Assembly (NCBI GenBank): GCA_016194635.1
Contig: JACQBC010000035.1
Span: forward strand, 1 to 64,000
DNA: 64,000 nt
Direction: 5' to 3'
Source: Gammaproteobacteria bacterium
GTDB lineage: Bacteria; Pseudomonadota; Gammaproteobacteria; UBA6429; Thiohalophilaceae
The position numbers and the translations under genes are program-made. Below, in pieces: positions 36,174 to 45,500 of this stretch. The notes below the pieces were generated by a model. That model saw nothing but the letters and a program-made list of their open reading frames with translations. It did no database searches and was not told the DNA's origin. Numbering within the stretch: position 1 is the stretch's first letter; the number at the start of each line of letters is the position of its first letter.

Positions 36174-36752
36174 TTAGTGCAAGTGAACCGGATCGGCCTG
36201 GGCGGCTGAGCGTAGGTAAAACTCCTCATAAAACAACATCGCCCCCACCTTTAGGTATTCAAAAAGTTCCACATAGGCTTGCTCATCGGCATCCTCTTCG
36301 GAAGATTCGAGCGTGGTGATTTGGCTAATTTCGGCCAGATCATGATAAAACTCCGCTAAATCCTCCGCTAAGGCCTGGGCATTCACAATACCCCCGATAG
36401 TGAGCCCCAATAAAAATCCCTGGCACCAATGCCCTAATGCTATAACACGTTGTTCTAACGGCCGATCGTCATTGGGTAATAAAGGGGTAAATATGAATTC
36501 GCCGCTTGCCAACTCCGATGCAGTTTGTGTAAAAAGTAATTCCAATAACCGTTGTGTATCTTCAGCCAAGGCATCACCCGCTGCAAGCGCCTTGGCCAAT
36601 TCCGGCAGGCTATGCAGCTGCCAACGGGTCTTGGCAGCGGCACCCAGTGTGCACAAGCTGGCCGTGATTGCACCGTGAATCTCGGCGGCGTCAGCTGGGA
36701 TCAGTACATGACGTAGCGCATCGGTAATGGTATCGTAGTCGAGTTCAGACAT
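36174..36752 (-). CDS. ygfB: YgfB/UPF0149 family protein
   Basis: From the ATG at 36752 this is a 192-residue acidic all-helical protein, matching E. coli YgfB. Family blocks are SELDYDTITDALRH, then PADAAEIHGAITASLC, QRVIALGHWCQGFLLGL and the acidic ESSEEDADEQAYVELFEYLK. YgfB lies next to pepP in many gammaproteobacteria; in Pseudomonas it has been linked to repression of antibiotic-response genes, but the general role is unclear. The upstream frame to 36839 lacks family similarity. It diverges from the zapB-like/zapA pair. Confidence 0.9.
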   Translation of the reverse strand: MSELDYDTITDALRHVLIPADAAEIHGAITASLCTLGAAAKTRWQLHSLPELAKALAAGDALAEDTQRLLELLFTQTASELASGEFIFTPLLPNDDRPLEQRVIALGHWCQGFLLGLTIGGIVNAQALAEDLAEFYHDLAEISQITTLESSEEDADEQAYVELFEYLKVGAMLFYEEFYLRSAAQADPVHLH

Positions 36753-36878
36753 GGGTAAAATCAGTATACCATGAAATAATCTATATACAGGGTTGAAACC
36801 GTTGACCCTTGTGGGCACTCGCTCTATATTGAATGGCATGTATGTGGTATCTACTAACCGACCACCGGAGCAACCCGC

Positions 36879-37079
36879 TTGGACCTCAAAAAACTCGAAG
36901 ACAAGGTGGATGAACTGATTCAGACCGTGGAACGTTTACGCAGCGAAAATAAAACCCTGCGCCAGAGCCAGACCAACTTGGTCGCCGAACGTGATAAACT
37001 TATGACCAAGACTGAACAAGCGCGGGTACGTGTGGAATCCATGATCCAACGATTAAGGACAATGGAAGATGAGCAATGA
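36879..37079 (+). CDS. ZapB-like/TIGR02449 small coiled-coil protein
   Basis: A 66-residue protein that is coiled coil throughout: LKKLEDKVDELIQTVERLRS, then RSENKTLRQSQTNLVAERDK with regular heptads. The start is TTG at 36879, with GGAG 9 bp upstream. It overlaps zapA by 11 bp and is probably translated with it. Small coiled coils in this position are annotated as TIGR02449 or cell-division ZapB-like proteins; ZapB links ZapA-FtsZ to the chromosome. Identity with ZapB is inferred from position and structure. Confidence 0.75.
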   Translation: MDLKKLEDKVDELIQTVERLRSENKTLRQSQTNLVAERDKLMTKTEQARVRVESMIQRLRTMEDEQ

Positions 37080-37389
37080 AACAGCCAAGGCAATCCCGGT
37101 TAGCATCTTAGGCAAGGACTACATGGTCGCGTGCCCTGAAGGCGAACGTACCGAGCTGCTCGCCTCCGCCAATTATCTGGACAAAAAAATGCGCGAAATA
37201 CGCGATGCAGGTAAGGTCATTGGCACCGATCGCATCGCTGTAATGGCCGCCTTGAACATCGCCCACGAATTATTGCACCAAAAGGCCGGTCCGGTAACTA
37301 ATGTTAGTAATGAGGTTGAAGGGCGTATCCGCAATCTGCAAACTAAGATTGAAGACGCCCTGTTTCGCAGCCGGCAATTGGAGTTTTGA
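37069..37389 (+). CDS. zapA: Cell division protein ZapA
   Basis: A 106-residue FtsZ-ring stabiliser. The N-terminal beta-hairpin domain (IPVSILGKDYMVACPEGERT) and LLASANYLDKKMREIRDAG are family markers, followed by a helix with VIGTDRIAVMAALNIAHELL and a C-terminal coiled coil. It tetramerises and bundles FtsZ filaments. It is followed by the 6S RNA gene and fau, the order known from other gammaproteobacteria. Confidence 0.93.
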   Translation: MSNETAKAIPVSILGKDYMVACPEGERTELLASANYLDKKMREIRDAGKVIGTDRIAVMAALNIAHELLHQKAGPVTNVSNEVEGRIRNLQTKIEDALFRSRQLEF

Positions 37390-37490
37390 TATAGTGTGAC
37401 ACCTCGGATCCCTTTCCTTGGGTGGCTTGTTCACAGAGAGCTTGTCCCCGAAGGATGGAAGACGAGGATGGGACATACACCAAAGTTTAC

Positions 37491-37679
37491 GGGTGTTCCC
37501 TGCGGTATGCGTGTGTCCAGCTGGGATATTCTTGAGCCTTAAATTAATCCCCTGGGAGCATATTCGCGGTACGGTGTGCAAGTCCGCTCCGCGCGGAAAG
37601 CCTAATGTATCGGTGCTGCCCCCACCTTGAGCCCTAGGTTCAAGAACGATGTTGGCCACGGTACTTGCGGGGAACACCC
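37491..37679 (+). ncRNA. ssrS: 6S RNA
   Basis: The closing stem is GGGTGTTCCC at 37491-37500 paired with GGGAACACCC ending at 37679, about 189 nt apart. The 3' half contains CACCTTGAGCCCTAGGTTCA, close to the CACCTTGAACCAAGGGTTCA block of E. coli 6S RNA, and then a Gly/Cys-like GCGG run. The position between zapA and fau is the conserved ssrS site. 6S RNA mimics an open promoter and binds sigma70-RNA polymerase in stationary phase. Ends are accurate to a few bases. Confidence 0.9.
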
Positions 37680-37717
37680 ACCCTTGATTTTATAAATTCC
37701 TGGCGGTTGGATGCGGT

Positions 37718-37854
37718 TGGCTTAAGAACAGGCCGTAGGTTAAGTTAGTTTTAGCGTGACACGCATGAATACATCCCTGTAAGCTCGATGGCGACATCCC
37801 TGCCGCCGACGGTCTCGCTAAAACTAACTTAACCTACGGCCTGTTCTTAAGCCA
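37718..37854. repeat. Palindromic element 6 (39-bp perfect arms, reverse core)
   Basis: Arms at 37718-37756 and 37816-37854 are perfect 39-bp inverted copies around a 59-bp core (37757-37815) in reverse orientation, with GAATACATCCCTGTAAGCTC and GACATCCCTGCCGCCGACGG. The arm sequence is unique to this locus. It lies about 40 bp after the 6S RNA. A smaller inverted repeat (TTGGTTGG...CCAACCAA, about 37862-37889) follows. Confidence 0.92.
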
Positions 37855-37969
37855 GTCACCTGTTGGTTGGTGCGAAAGTAAAACCAACCAAAGAAAGTAC
37901 GAGTTTCATATGGACACACCATAGGGAGTCACCGGCGAAGGTTTGTTTAAGCACGCACCGATGGTAAAG

Positions 37970-38087
37970 GATCACAGTCTGATGGACCTGGCTCCGCGTG
38001 ACCGTCGGCGACAGGGATGCCGCCGTCGAGCCTACAGGGACGTATTTACGGCGAGTCACGCGGAGCCAGGTCCGTCAGACTGTGATC
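37970..38087. repeat. Palindromic element 7 (33-bp arms with one mismatch, forward core)
   Basis: Arms at 37970-38002 and 38055-38087 are inverted copies of 33 bp with one mismatch. The 52-bp core (38003-38054) is in forward orientation and close to the consensus of elements 3 and 5. Together with element 6 it fills the gap between the 6S RNA gene and fau. It ends about 60 bp before the fau start. Confidence 0.92.
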
Positions 38088-38148
38088 TTACACCAAGCGA
38101 TGATGATAAAAATACTAACTACTTAACCCTAGTTAGAGGATAACAACA

Positions 38149-38751
38149 ATGAAAACCCGCCAAGAACTACGCCAACAGTTACGCCAGCAACGCCGCGCCC
38201 TCTCGGCAACACGACGCGCCCAATTATCGCATGCGATCTGCCGCCATCTAGCCCACGATCGCCGTTATCAACACGCTCGGCATGTTGCATTTTATTTGGC
38301 AAACGACGCTGAAGTAGACGTCAGTTATTTGATTCAACACGCCAGGGAACACGGCAAACAGGTCTATTTACCGGTATTGGGGCTACGTCACAGCGGTAAA
38401 TTATGGTTTGTACCGTATAAACCCGGCGATCCGTTGTACTGGAACCGTTTTGGGATTGCCGAACCGGTTCACGCACCCCGTGATCGCCATCGGCCGTTGC
38501 GCCGGATGGATTTGGTGCTGGTACCCTTAGTGGGTTTTGATCAGCAAGGTCAGCGGCTGGGCATGGGCGCGGGTTATTATGATAAAAGTCTGGCGCATCG
38601 CCGTCGAGATATTTCTCATTGGCGGCGTCCATACTCTATGGGCATCGCTTACGCACTACAGGAATTACCCCATATCGAACCGCATAGCTTGGATGTCGCC
38701 CTCGACGGTGTAACCACCGAATACGGCATCCAATATTTTTCTGAGGCCTAG
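38149..38751 (+). CDS. fau: 5-formyltetrahydrofolate cyclo-ligase
   Basis: Converts 5-formyl-THF to methenyl-THF using ATP. A 200-residue protein with a basic N-terminal helix (RQELRQQLRQQRRALSATRR) for phosphate binding, FYLANDAEVDVSYLIQHARE and the signature GMGAGYYDKSLAHRR. Also known as ygfA or fau, it usually lies just downstream of ssrS in gammaproteobacteria. The 470-bp gap here is due to two palindromic elements, which may separate the two transcripts. GAGGA about 9 bp upstream of the ATG is a ribosome-binding site. Confidence 0.93.
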   Translation: MKTRQELRQQLRQQRRALSATRRAQLSHAICRHLAHDRRYQHARHVAFYLANDAEVDVSYLIQHAREHGKQVYLPVLGLRHSGKLWFVPYKPGDPLYWNRFGIAEPVHAPRDRHRPLRRMDLVLVPLVGFDQQGQRLGMGAGYYDKSLAHRRRDISHWRRPYSMGIAYALQELPHIEPHSLDVALDGVTTEYGIQYFSEA

Positions 38752-38754
38752 ATT

Positions 38755-39225
38755 ATGCGCTATTGGTTAATGAAATCCGAACCCGATGTGTTTGGCATCG
38801 ATCACCTGGCCAAACGTAAACATCAAACCGAGCATTGGGACGGTGTACGCAACTACCAAGTGCGCAATATGATCCGAGATGTGATAAAAAGCGGCGATCG
38901 GGCCTTTTTTTACCATTCCAGTTGCGCCGTACCGGGAATCGCGGGTGTGATCCGCATTGTGTCCGACGGCTACCCCGATTCTTCCGCCTTAGAACCTTCC
39001 AATGAGCACTATGACCCTAAAAGCACCGCAGCGAATCCTCGCTGGTACATGGTTGATGTGCAATTGGAGCATAAATTCGACCGAGTTATCAGCTTGCAGA
39101 CACTCCGGCAACACCCAGCACTGGCAAAAATGCCTATCTTGCAACGTGGAAATCGTTTATCGATCACGCCCGTCAGCCCGGTGGAATGGAAATTTATCCT
39201 GAAATTAGCGCGACAACACGATTAA
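38755..39225 (+). CDS. EVE-domain protein
   Basis: A 156-residue single EVE domain (PUA-like, YTH-related), starting RYWLMKSEPDVFGIDHLAKR. Next come HWDGVRNYQVRNMIRDVIKS, then GDRAFFYHSSCAVPGIAGVI and PRWYMVDVQLEHKF, all standard for this family. EVE domains bind modified bases in RNA or DNA, and stand-alone bacterial copies often neighbour fau/zapA. It starts 3 bp after the fau stop, so the genes are translated from one message. The bound modification is unknown. Confidence 0.92.
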   Translation: MRYWLMKSEPDVFGIDHLAKRKHQTEHWDGVRNYQVRNMIRDVIKSGDRAFFYHSSCAVPGIAGVIRIVSDGYPDSSALEPSNEHYDPKSTAANPRWYMVDVQLEHKFDRVISLQTLRQHPALAKMPILQRGNRLSITPVSPVEWKFILKLARQHD

Positions 39226-39953
39226 TACACGCTGCCAGGGTATTTTTGCCTACCGACACGCGCATTTTTAACTCGCTACAGACAAACAAACGTTACAAAT
39301 GTCTGTTTAGAACAAATTTTCAGTGCAAAAATCAATTTTTTGATCCATTTTGACTAGTCACTGCATGAAAAACACTCCGATGAGCAAAAAAATAACACAA
39401 AAACGCTTTTAAAACGCTTCTCAGCCAATTAAATTCATCAGCCAAGCCACCCCAGGGTAAAAAAAAGTCTGCTGTGCGACGGTATGATTACTCCTAAATC
39501 GCATATTTTCATCGACGCACACTGAAATTTAACCTTTAGCAACGTTTGCAACTGCACAAACATGTTTTTTGGGTTGTTCAAGCGTGTTTGCGCTTGTTTG
39601 CATAGCCAATTTACTTCGCTGATCGCGCTGTACAACAATTTTTTAACCTGTGTCGCTGTAAAACCTGCCGATCACAACACTTGTTCGTGCATCACTACAC
39701 CTAAAAATTTACAGTGCAGCAATAAAAAATCCGATCACGATGTGAAAATCATGTTTGCAAACCTTTCACAACACAAAATTTTTCTCTCAATAGCGATTTT
39801 TTTATAAAAAATTCCAAAATTTTGTGTTTTGAACCCTCTAAAACACGAATTTCTATTAAAAAACACAAATAATTAATCTTGCTGCTAGATTTTTTTTTTC
39901 ATTTAGCTATACTCGCGTAAACTCAGTGTTCAGTTAACTCGGAGGCAATACAA
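39226..39953. other. AT-rich intergenic region upstream of the histone-H1-like gene
   Basis: 728 bp without a convincing gene; the short frames on either strand lack any family feature. It is much richer in A/T than the flanking genes, with many A- and T-runs and repeated TTTGCA/TGCAAA words (for example near 39544, 39597 and 39753). A ribosome-binding site GGAGG at 39941-39945 belongs to the next gene. The region may hold promoters or a protein-binding leader for that gene. Confidence 0.6.
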
Positions 39954-40076
39954 ATGGCAGCAAAGAAGAAACGTGCAAAGAAAGGTGGCAAACGTCGTGG
40001 CAAGAAGAAAGCCGCGAAGAAAACCGTAGTCCGTAAGAAGAAACGCGGTGGTCGCCGGAAGAAGAAAGTGATGTAA
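39954..40076 (+). CDS. Histone-H1-like Lys/Arg-rich small protein
   Basis: A 40-residue protein: MAAKKKRAKKGGKRRGKKKA, then AKKTVVRKKKRGGRRKKKVM. More than half of its residues are Lys or Arg and no acidic residue is present. It resembles the basic tails of bacterial histone-H1-like and Hc1/AlgP-type nucleoid proteins. GGAGG lies 8 bp upstream of the ATG, and a strong terminator follows, so it is a real single-gene unit. It probably binds DNA or RNA in the nucleoid. It is too short for most gene finders. Confidence 0.85.
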   Translation: MAAKKKRAKKGGKRRGKKKAAKKTVVRKKKRGGRRKKKVM

Positions 40077-40099
40077 ACTGGTGCACGCCAGTATATAAA

Positions 40100-40132
40100 G
40101 AGAAGGGCCTGGAAAGGCCCTTTTCTGTTTTA
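40100..40132 (+). terminator. Rho-independent terminator
   Basis: AAGGGCCT and AGGCCCTT form a stem with a GGAA loop, followed by TTCTGTTTT. It lies 24 bp after the stop of the H1-like gene. Because ilvA converges from the other side, it may work in both directions. Confidence 0.85.
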
Positions 40133-40155
40133 GTCACCGATTATTGAGGATACAA

Positions 40156-41670
40156 CTAACTTAAAAATAACCCATAAGCGGGGTTGTTTGACTCTTCCCA
40201 GTACGGATAACCAATGTTTAATAGAAATTCTTGAAACTGACCCTGTTCGCTTTCCGGTACCTGCATCCCAATCAATACTCGGCCATAGGCTGCGCCGTGA
40301 TTGCGGTAATGAAATAAGCTGATATTCCAGCGTTTCCCCATATTATTAAGGAAACGTAGCAATGCACCGGGCCGTTCCGGAAATTCAAAGCGAAAGATCC
40401 GTTCATTATCGACCCCACCTACCCGTCCGCCCACCATATAACGCACGTGTAGCTTGGCCATTTCATTATCCGTCATATCCACAACGGCATAGCCCTGGGC
40501 GTGCAGGGCCTCGAATAATTCCGATTTTTTGTGGCTTGCGGCTAACATTTGTACCCCAACGAATACGTGCGCTCGGGTTGGATCAGAATAGCGGTAATTA
40601 AATTCTGTAATTCCGCGTGTGCTAATCACGTCGCAAAACTGCCGGAAACTCCCGGGCCGTTCCGGAATTGTCACGGCGAATAACACCTCGCGCTGTTCGC
40701 CCAGCTCAGCACGTTCGGCCACGTGGCGTAAACGATCAAAGTTCATGTTGGCGCCACTATCAATCGCCACCAGCATGCGGTCACGTAATTGCGTACGATC
40801 GATATATTTTTTCAACCCTGCCACCGCCAGGGCTCCAGCGGGTTCGGCGATCGAGCGGGTATCTTCAAAAATGTCCTTGATGGCGGCACAAATCTCATCG
40901 GTACTCACCAACAACATCTCATCGACGCATTGCCGTGCGACACGAAAGGGCTCTTCCCCCACCTGCCGCACCGCCACGCCGTCAGCGAAAATCCCGACTT
41001 GATCCAAGATCACCCGCTCGCCCGCCTGTAACGCCGCGTGCATACTGGGCGCATCATCCGGTTCTACCCCGATAATCTTAATTTGAGGATACAAGGCCTT
41101 CACATACGCCGACACCCCGGCAATCAAACCACCCCCGCCTACCGGCACAAAAATAGCGTGGATCTGCTCTGGGTGGTGGCGCAAAATCTCCACCGCGATG
41201 GTCCCTTGCCCGGCAATGACCAGCGGATCATCGTAAGGATGAATAAATATCAAACCTTCGGCCTTGATTATCTCCGCAGCACGGGCATAAGCATCGTCGT
41301 AGGCATTGCCATGCAATACAATCTCCGCGCCATAGGCCACCACCGATTTAACCTTGATTTCCGGCGTGGTCTTGGGCATGACAATAACCGCGCGGATCCC
41401 TAATTTCTGTGCCGCCAGGGCAACCCCCTGGGCATGATTGCCCGCCGAGGCGGCAATAATCCCGCGCGCCCGTTCCTGGAGGGTTAAATGGATAATCTTG
41501 TTGTAGGCACCACGCAGTTTGAAAGAAAAAACCGATTGTAAGTCTTCCCGTTTGAGATAAATCTCGTTAGCAAGGCGGGCCGACAACGATTTAGCACGTT
41601 CGAGCGGGGTTTCCTGGGCTACATCGTAGACCGGAGCACGTAAAATCATTTCAACATAACGGCTGGGCAT
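40156..41670 (-). CDS. ilvA: Threonine ammonia-lyase, biosynthetic
   Basis: Deaminates threonine to 2-oxobutanoate, the first step to isoleucine. The 504-residue length fits the long regulated form. The PLP Lys is in LQSVFSFKLRGAYNKIIHLT, the phosphate-binding glycine loop in VPVGGGGLIAGVSAYVKALY, and ASAGNHAQGVALAAQKLGIR is a further block. Two ACT-like domains (about 325-410 and 420-500) for isoleucine/valine control are present. ATG at 41670, or at 41649 if the internal Met is used. It is divergent from rpiA. Confidence 0.95.
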   Translation of the reverse strand: MPSRYVEMILRAPVYDVAQETPLERAKSLSARLANEIYLKREDLQSVFSFKLRGAYNKIIHLTLQERARGIIAASAGNHAQGVALAAQKLGIRAVIVMPKTTPEIKVKSVVAYGAEIVLHGNAYDDAYARAAEIIKAEGLIFIHPYDDPLVIAGQGTIAVEILRHHPEQIHAIFVPVGGGGLIAGVSAYVKALYPQIKIIGVEPDDAPSMHAALQAGERVILDQVGIFADGVAVRQVGEEPFRVARQCVDEMLLVSTDEICAAIKDIFEDTRSIAEPAGALAVAGLKKYIDRTQLRDRMLVAIDSGANMNFDRLRHVAERAELGEQREVLFAVTIPERPGSFRQFCDVISTRGITEFNYRYSDPTRAHVFVGVQMLAASHKKSELFEALHAQGYAVVDMTDNEMAKLHVRYMVGGRVGGVDNERIFRFEFPERPGALLRFLNNMGKRWNISLFHYRNHGAAYGRVLIGMQVPESEQGQFQEFLLNIGYPYWEESNNPAYGLFLS

Positions 41671-41786
41671 GATATTTTATTCGGCTTCCTGTATTGGTCG
41701 GCTCAACAAGTGTTGCAAAATGCTCCCGTCTAATATAATGGGAACCCTGCTGTAAGTATACTGACGTAGTACCTTAAGGAGTTCGC

Positions 41787-42443
41787 ATGACCCAAGATGA
41801 AATGAAACAGGCCGTCGCCAAGGCCGCCCTAGACTATGTCGAAACCGGGACGGTCATCGGCATCGGCACCGGCTCTACCGCCAATTACTTTATAGACCAG
41901 TTGGCTGATATTAAACATAAGATTGAAGGCGTCGTCGCCAGCTCCAACGCCAGCGCCGAACGTTTAAAGAAACACGGCATCCCCGTGTTTGACCTCAACG
42001 CCGTTAATGAAATTTCGGTGTATATCGACGGCGCCGATGAAGTCAATCGCCACCTGCATCTGATTAAAGGCGGCGGCGGCGCCCTCACCCGCGAAAAAAT
42101 CGTCGCCGCGGTGAGTAAACGTTTTGTCTGCATCGCCGACGAATCCAAATGGGTGGATGTCTTGGGCAAATTTCCCCTCCCCGTCGAAGTCATCCCGATG
42201 GCCCGCAGCTACGTCGCCCGCGAACTGGCCAAACTCGGTGGACAACCGGTCTGGCGCGAGGGGTTTATCACCGACAACGGTAATCTGATCCTTGACGTGC
42301 ATAACTTGCGGATCATGGAACCCACCAAGCTGGAAGAAACGATCAATCACATCACCGGCGTGGTCACCAACGGCCTGTTTGCGCGTCGCGCGGCGAATGT
42401 GTTGTTGTTGGGGACGAAGGATGGGGTGAAAACGATTAAATAA
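41787..42443 (+). CDS. rpiA: Ribose-5-phosphate isomerase A
   Basis: Interconverts ribose-5-phosphate and ribulose-5-phosphate. It has 218 residues, as in E. coli (219). Family blocks are [60 protein letters not shown] and [21 protein letters not shown] good AAGGAG site precedes the ATG. In many gammaproteobacteria rpiA is divergent from ilvA, as here. It converges with the large oxidoreductase gene; a TCGGCCT-GA-AGGCCGA palindrome lies between the stops. Confidence 0.96.
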   Translation: MTQDEMKQAVAKAALDYVETGTVIGIGTGSTANYFIDQLADIKHKIEGVVASSNASAERLKKHGIPVFDLNAVNEISVYIDGADEVNRHLHLIKGGGGALTREKIVAAVSKRFVCIADESKWVDVLGKFPLPVEVIPMARSYVARELAKLGGQPVWREGFITDNGNLILDVHNLRIMEPTKLEETINHITGVVTNGLFARRAANVLLLGTKDGVKTIK

Positions 42444-42563
42444 TCGGTGAGTAGCGGTGTAGGTGGAGGACTTCCTCTTCCACATGGCGCAGAACTCTGC
42501 TAAGGGTTGGCGTTAGATTGTATCTCTGTATTGTCGGCCTGAAGGCCGATCTACCAACCGAAT

Positions 42564-45500
42564 CTATAACATCACCCGCTCAATGCCACCCTGCGTGGCT
42601 CTCTCGACAAAGTGGGTTTGCCAATGCTCGCCTAATAACCCATTGGCCAACTCCACCACGATGTAATCGGTTTGCATGCCGGTTTGATCGCGGTAACGTG
42701 ACAAGCCCTGCTGACAGGCCGGGCAAGAGGTCAGTATCTTCACTTCGTTATTTTCACTGCGGGTTTTGCCGATGAGTTGCTGCAGGCCCTTATTCAATTC
42801 CTCTTGTTTACGGAACCGCACTTGGGTGGCGATATCCGGCCGGGCCACGGCAAAGGTTCCGGCCTCGCCGCAACAACGATCGCTTTGAATCACCTTGGCG
42901 CCGAGTAACTGCGTGGCGACCTTGACGGGATTATGTAACTTCATCGGGCTGTGGCAGGGATCGTGGTATAAATATTGCCGACCATTGGCCTCGTTCAAAC
43001 GCATGCCCTTTTCCATCAGAAATTCATGAATGTCCATCAGCCGACAGCCGGGGAAAATCTTTTCAAACTGATAGGTCAACAGTTGATCGATACACGTGCC
43101 GCAGGATACCAATACGGTTTTAATATCGAGATAGTTGAGCGTATTGGCGATGCGATGGAACAACACCTGATTGCTCACCGAGATCTGTTTGCCTTTTTGT
43201 TTATCGCCACTGGAGGCCTGCGGATAACCGCAACACAAGTAGCCCGGCGGCAACACGGTCTGCACCCCGGCTTCGTACAACATAGCGAGCGTGGCCAAAC
43301 CAATTTGGCTGAACAGTCGCTCGGAACCACAACCGGGGAAATAAAACACCGCCTCGCTATCGGCCTTGGTCTTGACCGGATCGCGCACGATCGGGATGAC
43401 CTGGTTATCTTCCAAACCCAACAACGCGCGCGTGGTTTTGAGCGGTAAATCCGCGGGCATCGGCCGTTTCACAAAATGCACCACTTGCTCGCGAAGCGGG
43501 GTCTTACCGGTAGTGGCCGCCGGTAATTGCTGTGGACGTTGTGGCCAGAAATGCCGGTACACACTGGACGCCAAGCGTTGCGCCCGATAACCGGCGCGAA
43601 TAAACACCGTGCGCATGGTGTTGACCATCCACGGCCGGGTGATGTTTAAAAACAACAAGGACATCGCCGTGCCGATATTAAGGCTCTTTTTGCCCTGCGC
43701 GCGCAGGATCGAGCGCATCATCACCGAGACATCGCCAAAATCGATCTTCACTGGACAGGGGCTGAGGCATTTGTGGCAGACCGTGCAATGATCGGCCACA
43801 TCGTTCATCGCAGCAAAATGCCGCAAGGAAATACCCCGGCGGGTTTGTTCTTCGTACAAAAACGCCTCGACGATCAAACCGGTGGCGAGGATCTTATTGC
43901 GCGGGGAATACAGTAAATTGGCGCGGGGAATATGGGTGTTGCAGACCGGTTTGCACTTACCGCAGCGCAGGCAATTTTTCACGGCGTTGTTGAGTTCGCC
44001 CAGCTCGCTGGCCTCTAGAATCAACGCCTCACGTTCCACCAGGCGCAGCGAGGGCGTGTAGGCGTTGCGCAAATCGGCCTTGTGCTGCAACTTGCCCGGA
44101 TTAAACACATCCTGGGGATCGACTCGACGCTTGTAGGCGCTGAATTCATCGATGCTGGCGGGATCGAGGTATTGCAACTTGGTGATCCCAATACCGTGCT
44201 CACCCGAAATCACCCCACCCAGAGATTGCGCCAAGGCCATCACCCGCGCCACCACCTGGTCGGCCTCCTGCAACATCACGTAGTCGTTGGAGTTTACCGG
44301 GATATTGGTATGGACGTTACCGTCGCCCGCGTGCATGTGAATCGCAATGAACAGACGTGAAGAACGGATCTCGGCATGGATTGCCTCCAAACGCACCCGC
44401 AAGCGTTCAAATTCCGCCCCGGCAAACAAGCCCTTGAGCGGCTGGGCGATCGATTTGCGATACGAGATGCGCAGCTCACGGCGTTGATAAACGCGAAACA
44501 CACTCTCCGTCGGTTGAAGGCGGGCATATTCTTCCCCCGGCAACGCCGCCTGTAATTGCGCCAGGTTGTGATCGAGGTTGAGCAACACCTGTTGCCAACG
44601 TTGCCGTGTGCTGTCCAGCAATTCCAATGTCGATTGAACTTTTGCGGTGATGATCTGCTGTGATTCAGCATCCGAACCACCGAGATCGGCGGCCAGCGGA
44701 TCCTTTAATTCATTCGGCTCACTGTTGAAGTAGTCCTGCAGCGCGTCCAAAATGCGCAGTTTATTGCGAATTGATAATTCAATATTGAACCGTTCAATGC
44801 CGTCGCTGTACTCGGCCAGACGCGGCAGCGGAATCACCACGTCTTCGTTGATCTTAAAGGCATTGGTATGCGCGGCAATCGCGGCGGTGCGGGCGCGATC
44901 CGCCCAGAAGCGGTGCCGGGCCTCGGGACTCACCGCGATAAAGCCCTCGCCACCCCGTGCGTTGGCCCGGCGCACCACCTCGGCGGCAGCGCTGGCCACC
45001 GGCTCCTCGCTATCGCCCGCAATGTCGATTAACAACAACATCTTGGGTAACTGACGGCGTGGCGACTTGGTGGTGTAACCCACGGCACGCACGTAACGTT
45101 CGTCGAGGTGCTCCATCCCCGCCAGGGCCACGGTGGTTAACCCATCGAGGTAATCTTTGGTTTCAACAATCGCCGGGACCGCACGGGTCAGATCGGGGTC
45201 AAAGAACTCCAAACACACCGTGCGGATAAATTTGAATCCGCGGTGCAACACAAATTCGGCCGAGGTGATAATCCCGTCGCAGCCTTCTTTTTGAATCCCC
45301 GGCAGGCCGTGTAAAAATTTATTGGTGACGTCTTTGCCCAGGCCCTGTTTACGCAATAACTTGCCGGGAATCCGCAATAGCGCGGGTTCACCCAGCAAGG
45401 TGGTCGTATCGGGCGCATAACGGCTGAGGCGAAACACCACTTGGTCTTGCAAATGGATCTTGCCGAGGTTGTGGTTCAGCCGCTCGACCACCAGCCAGTT

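Noticed and set aside
37270-37677. Antisense frame over zapA end and 6S RNA
   Set aside because: The region matches 6S RNA by stem, position and conserved block; the frame has no family features.
37943-38143. Short frame across palindromic element 7
   Set aside because: The Arg-rich translation comes from the repeat core. Similar peptides arise at other copies, and there is no start signal or conserved domain.
39438-39807. Frames in the AT-rich region before the H1-like gene
   Set aside because: No ribosome-binding site, no conserved motif, composition like the surrounding non-coding DNA.
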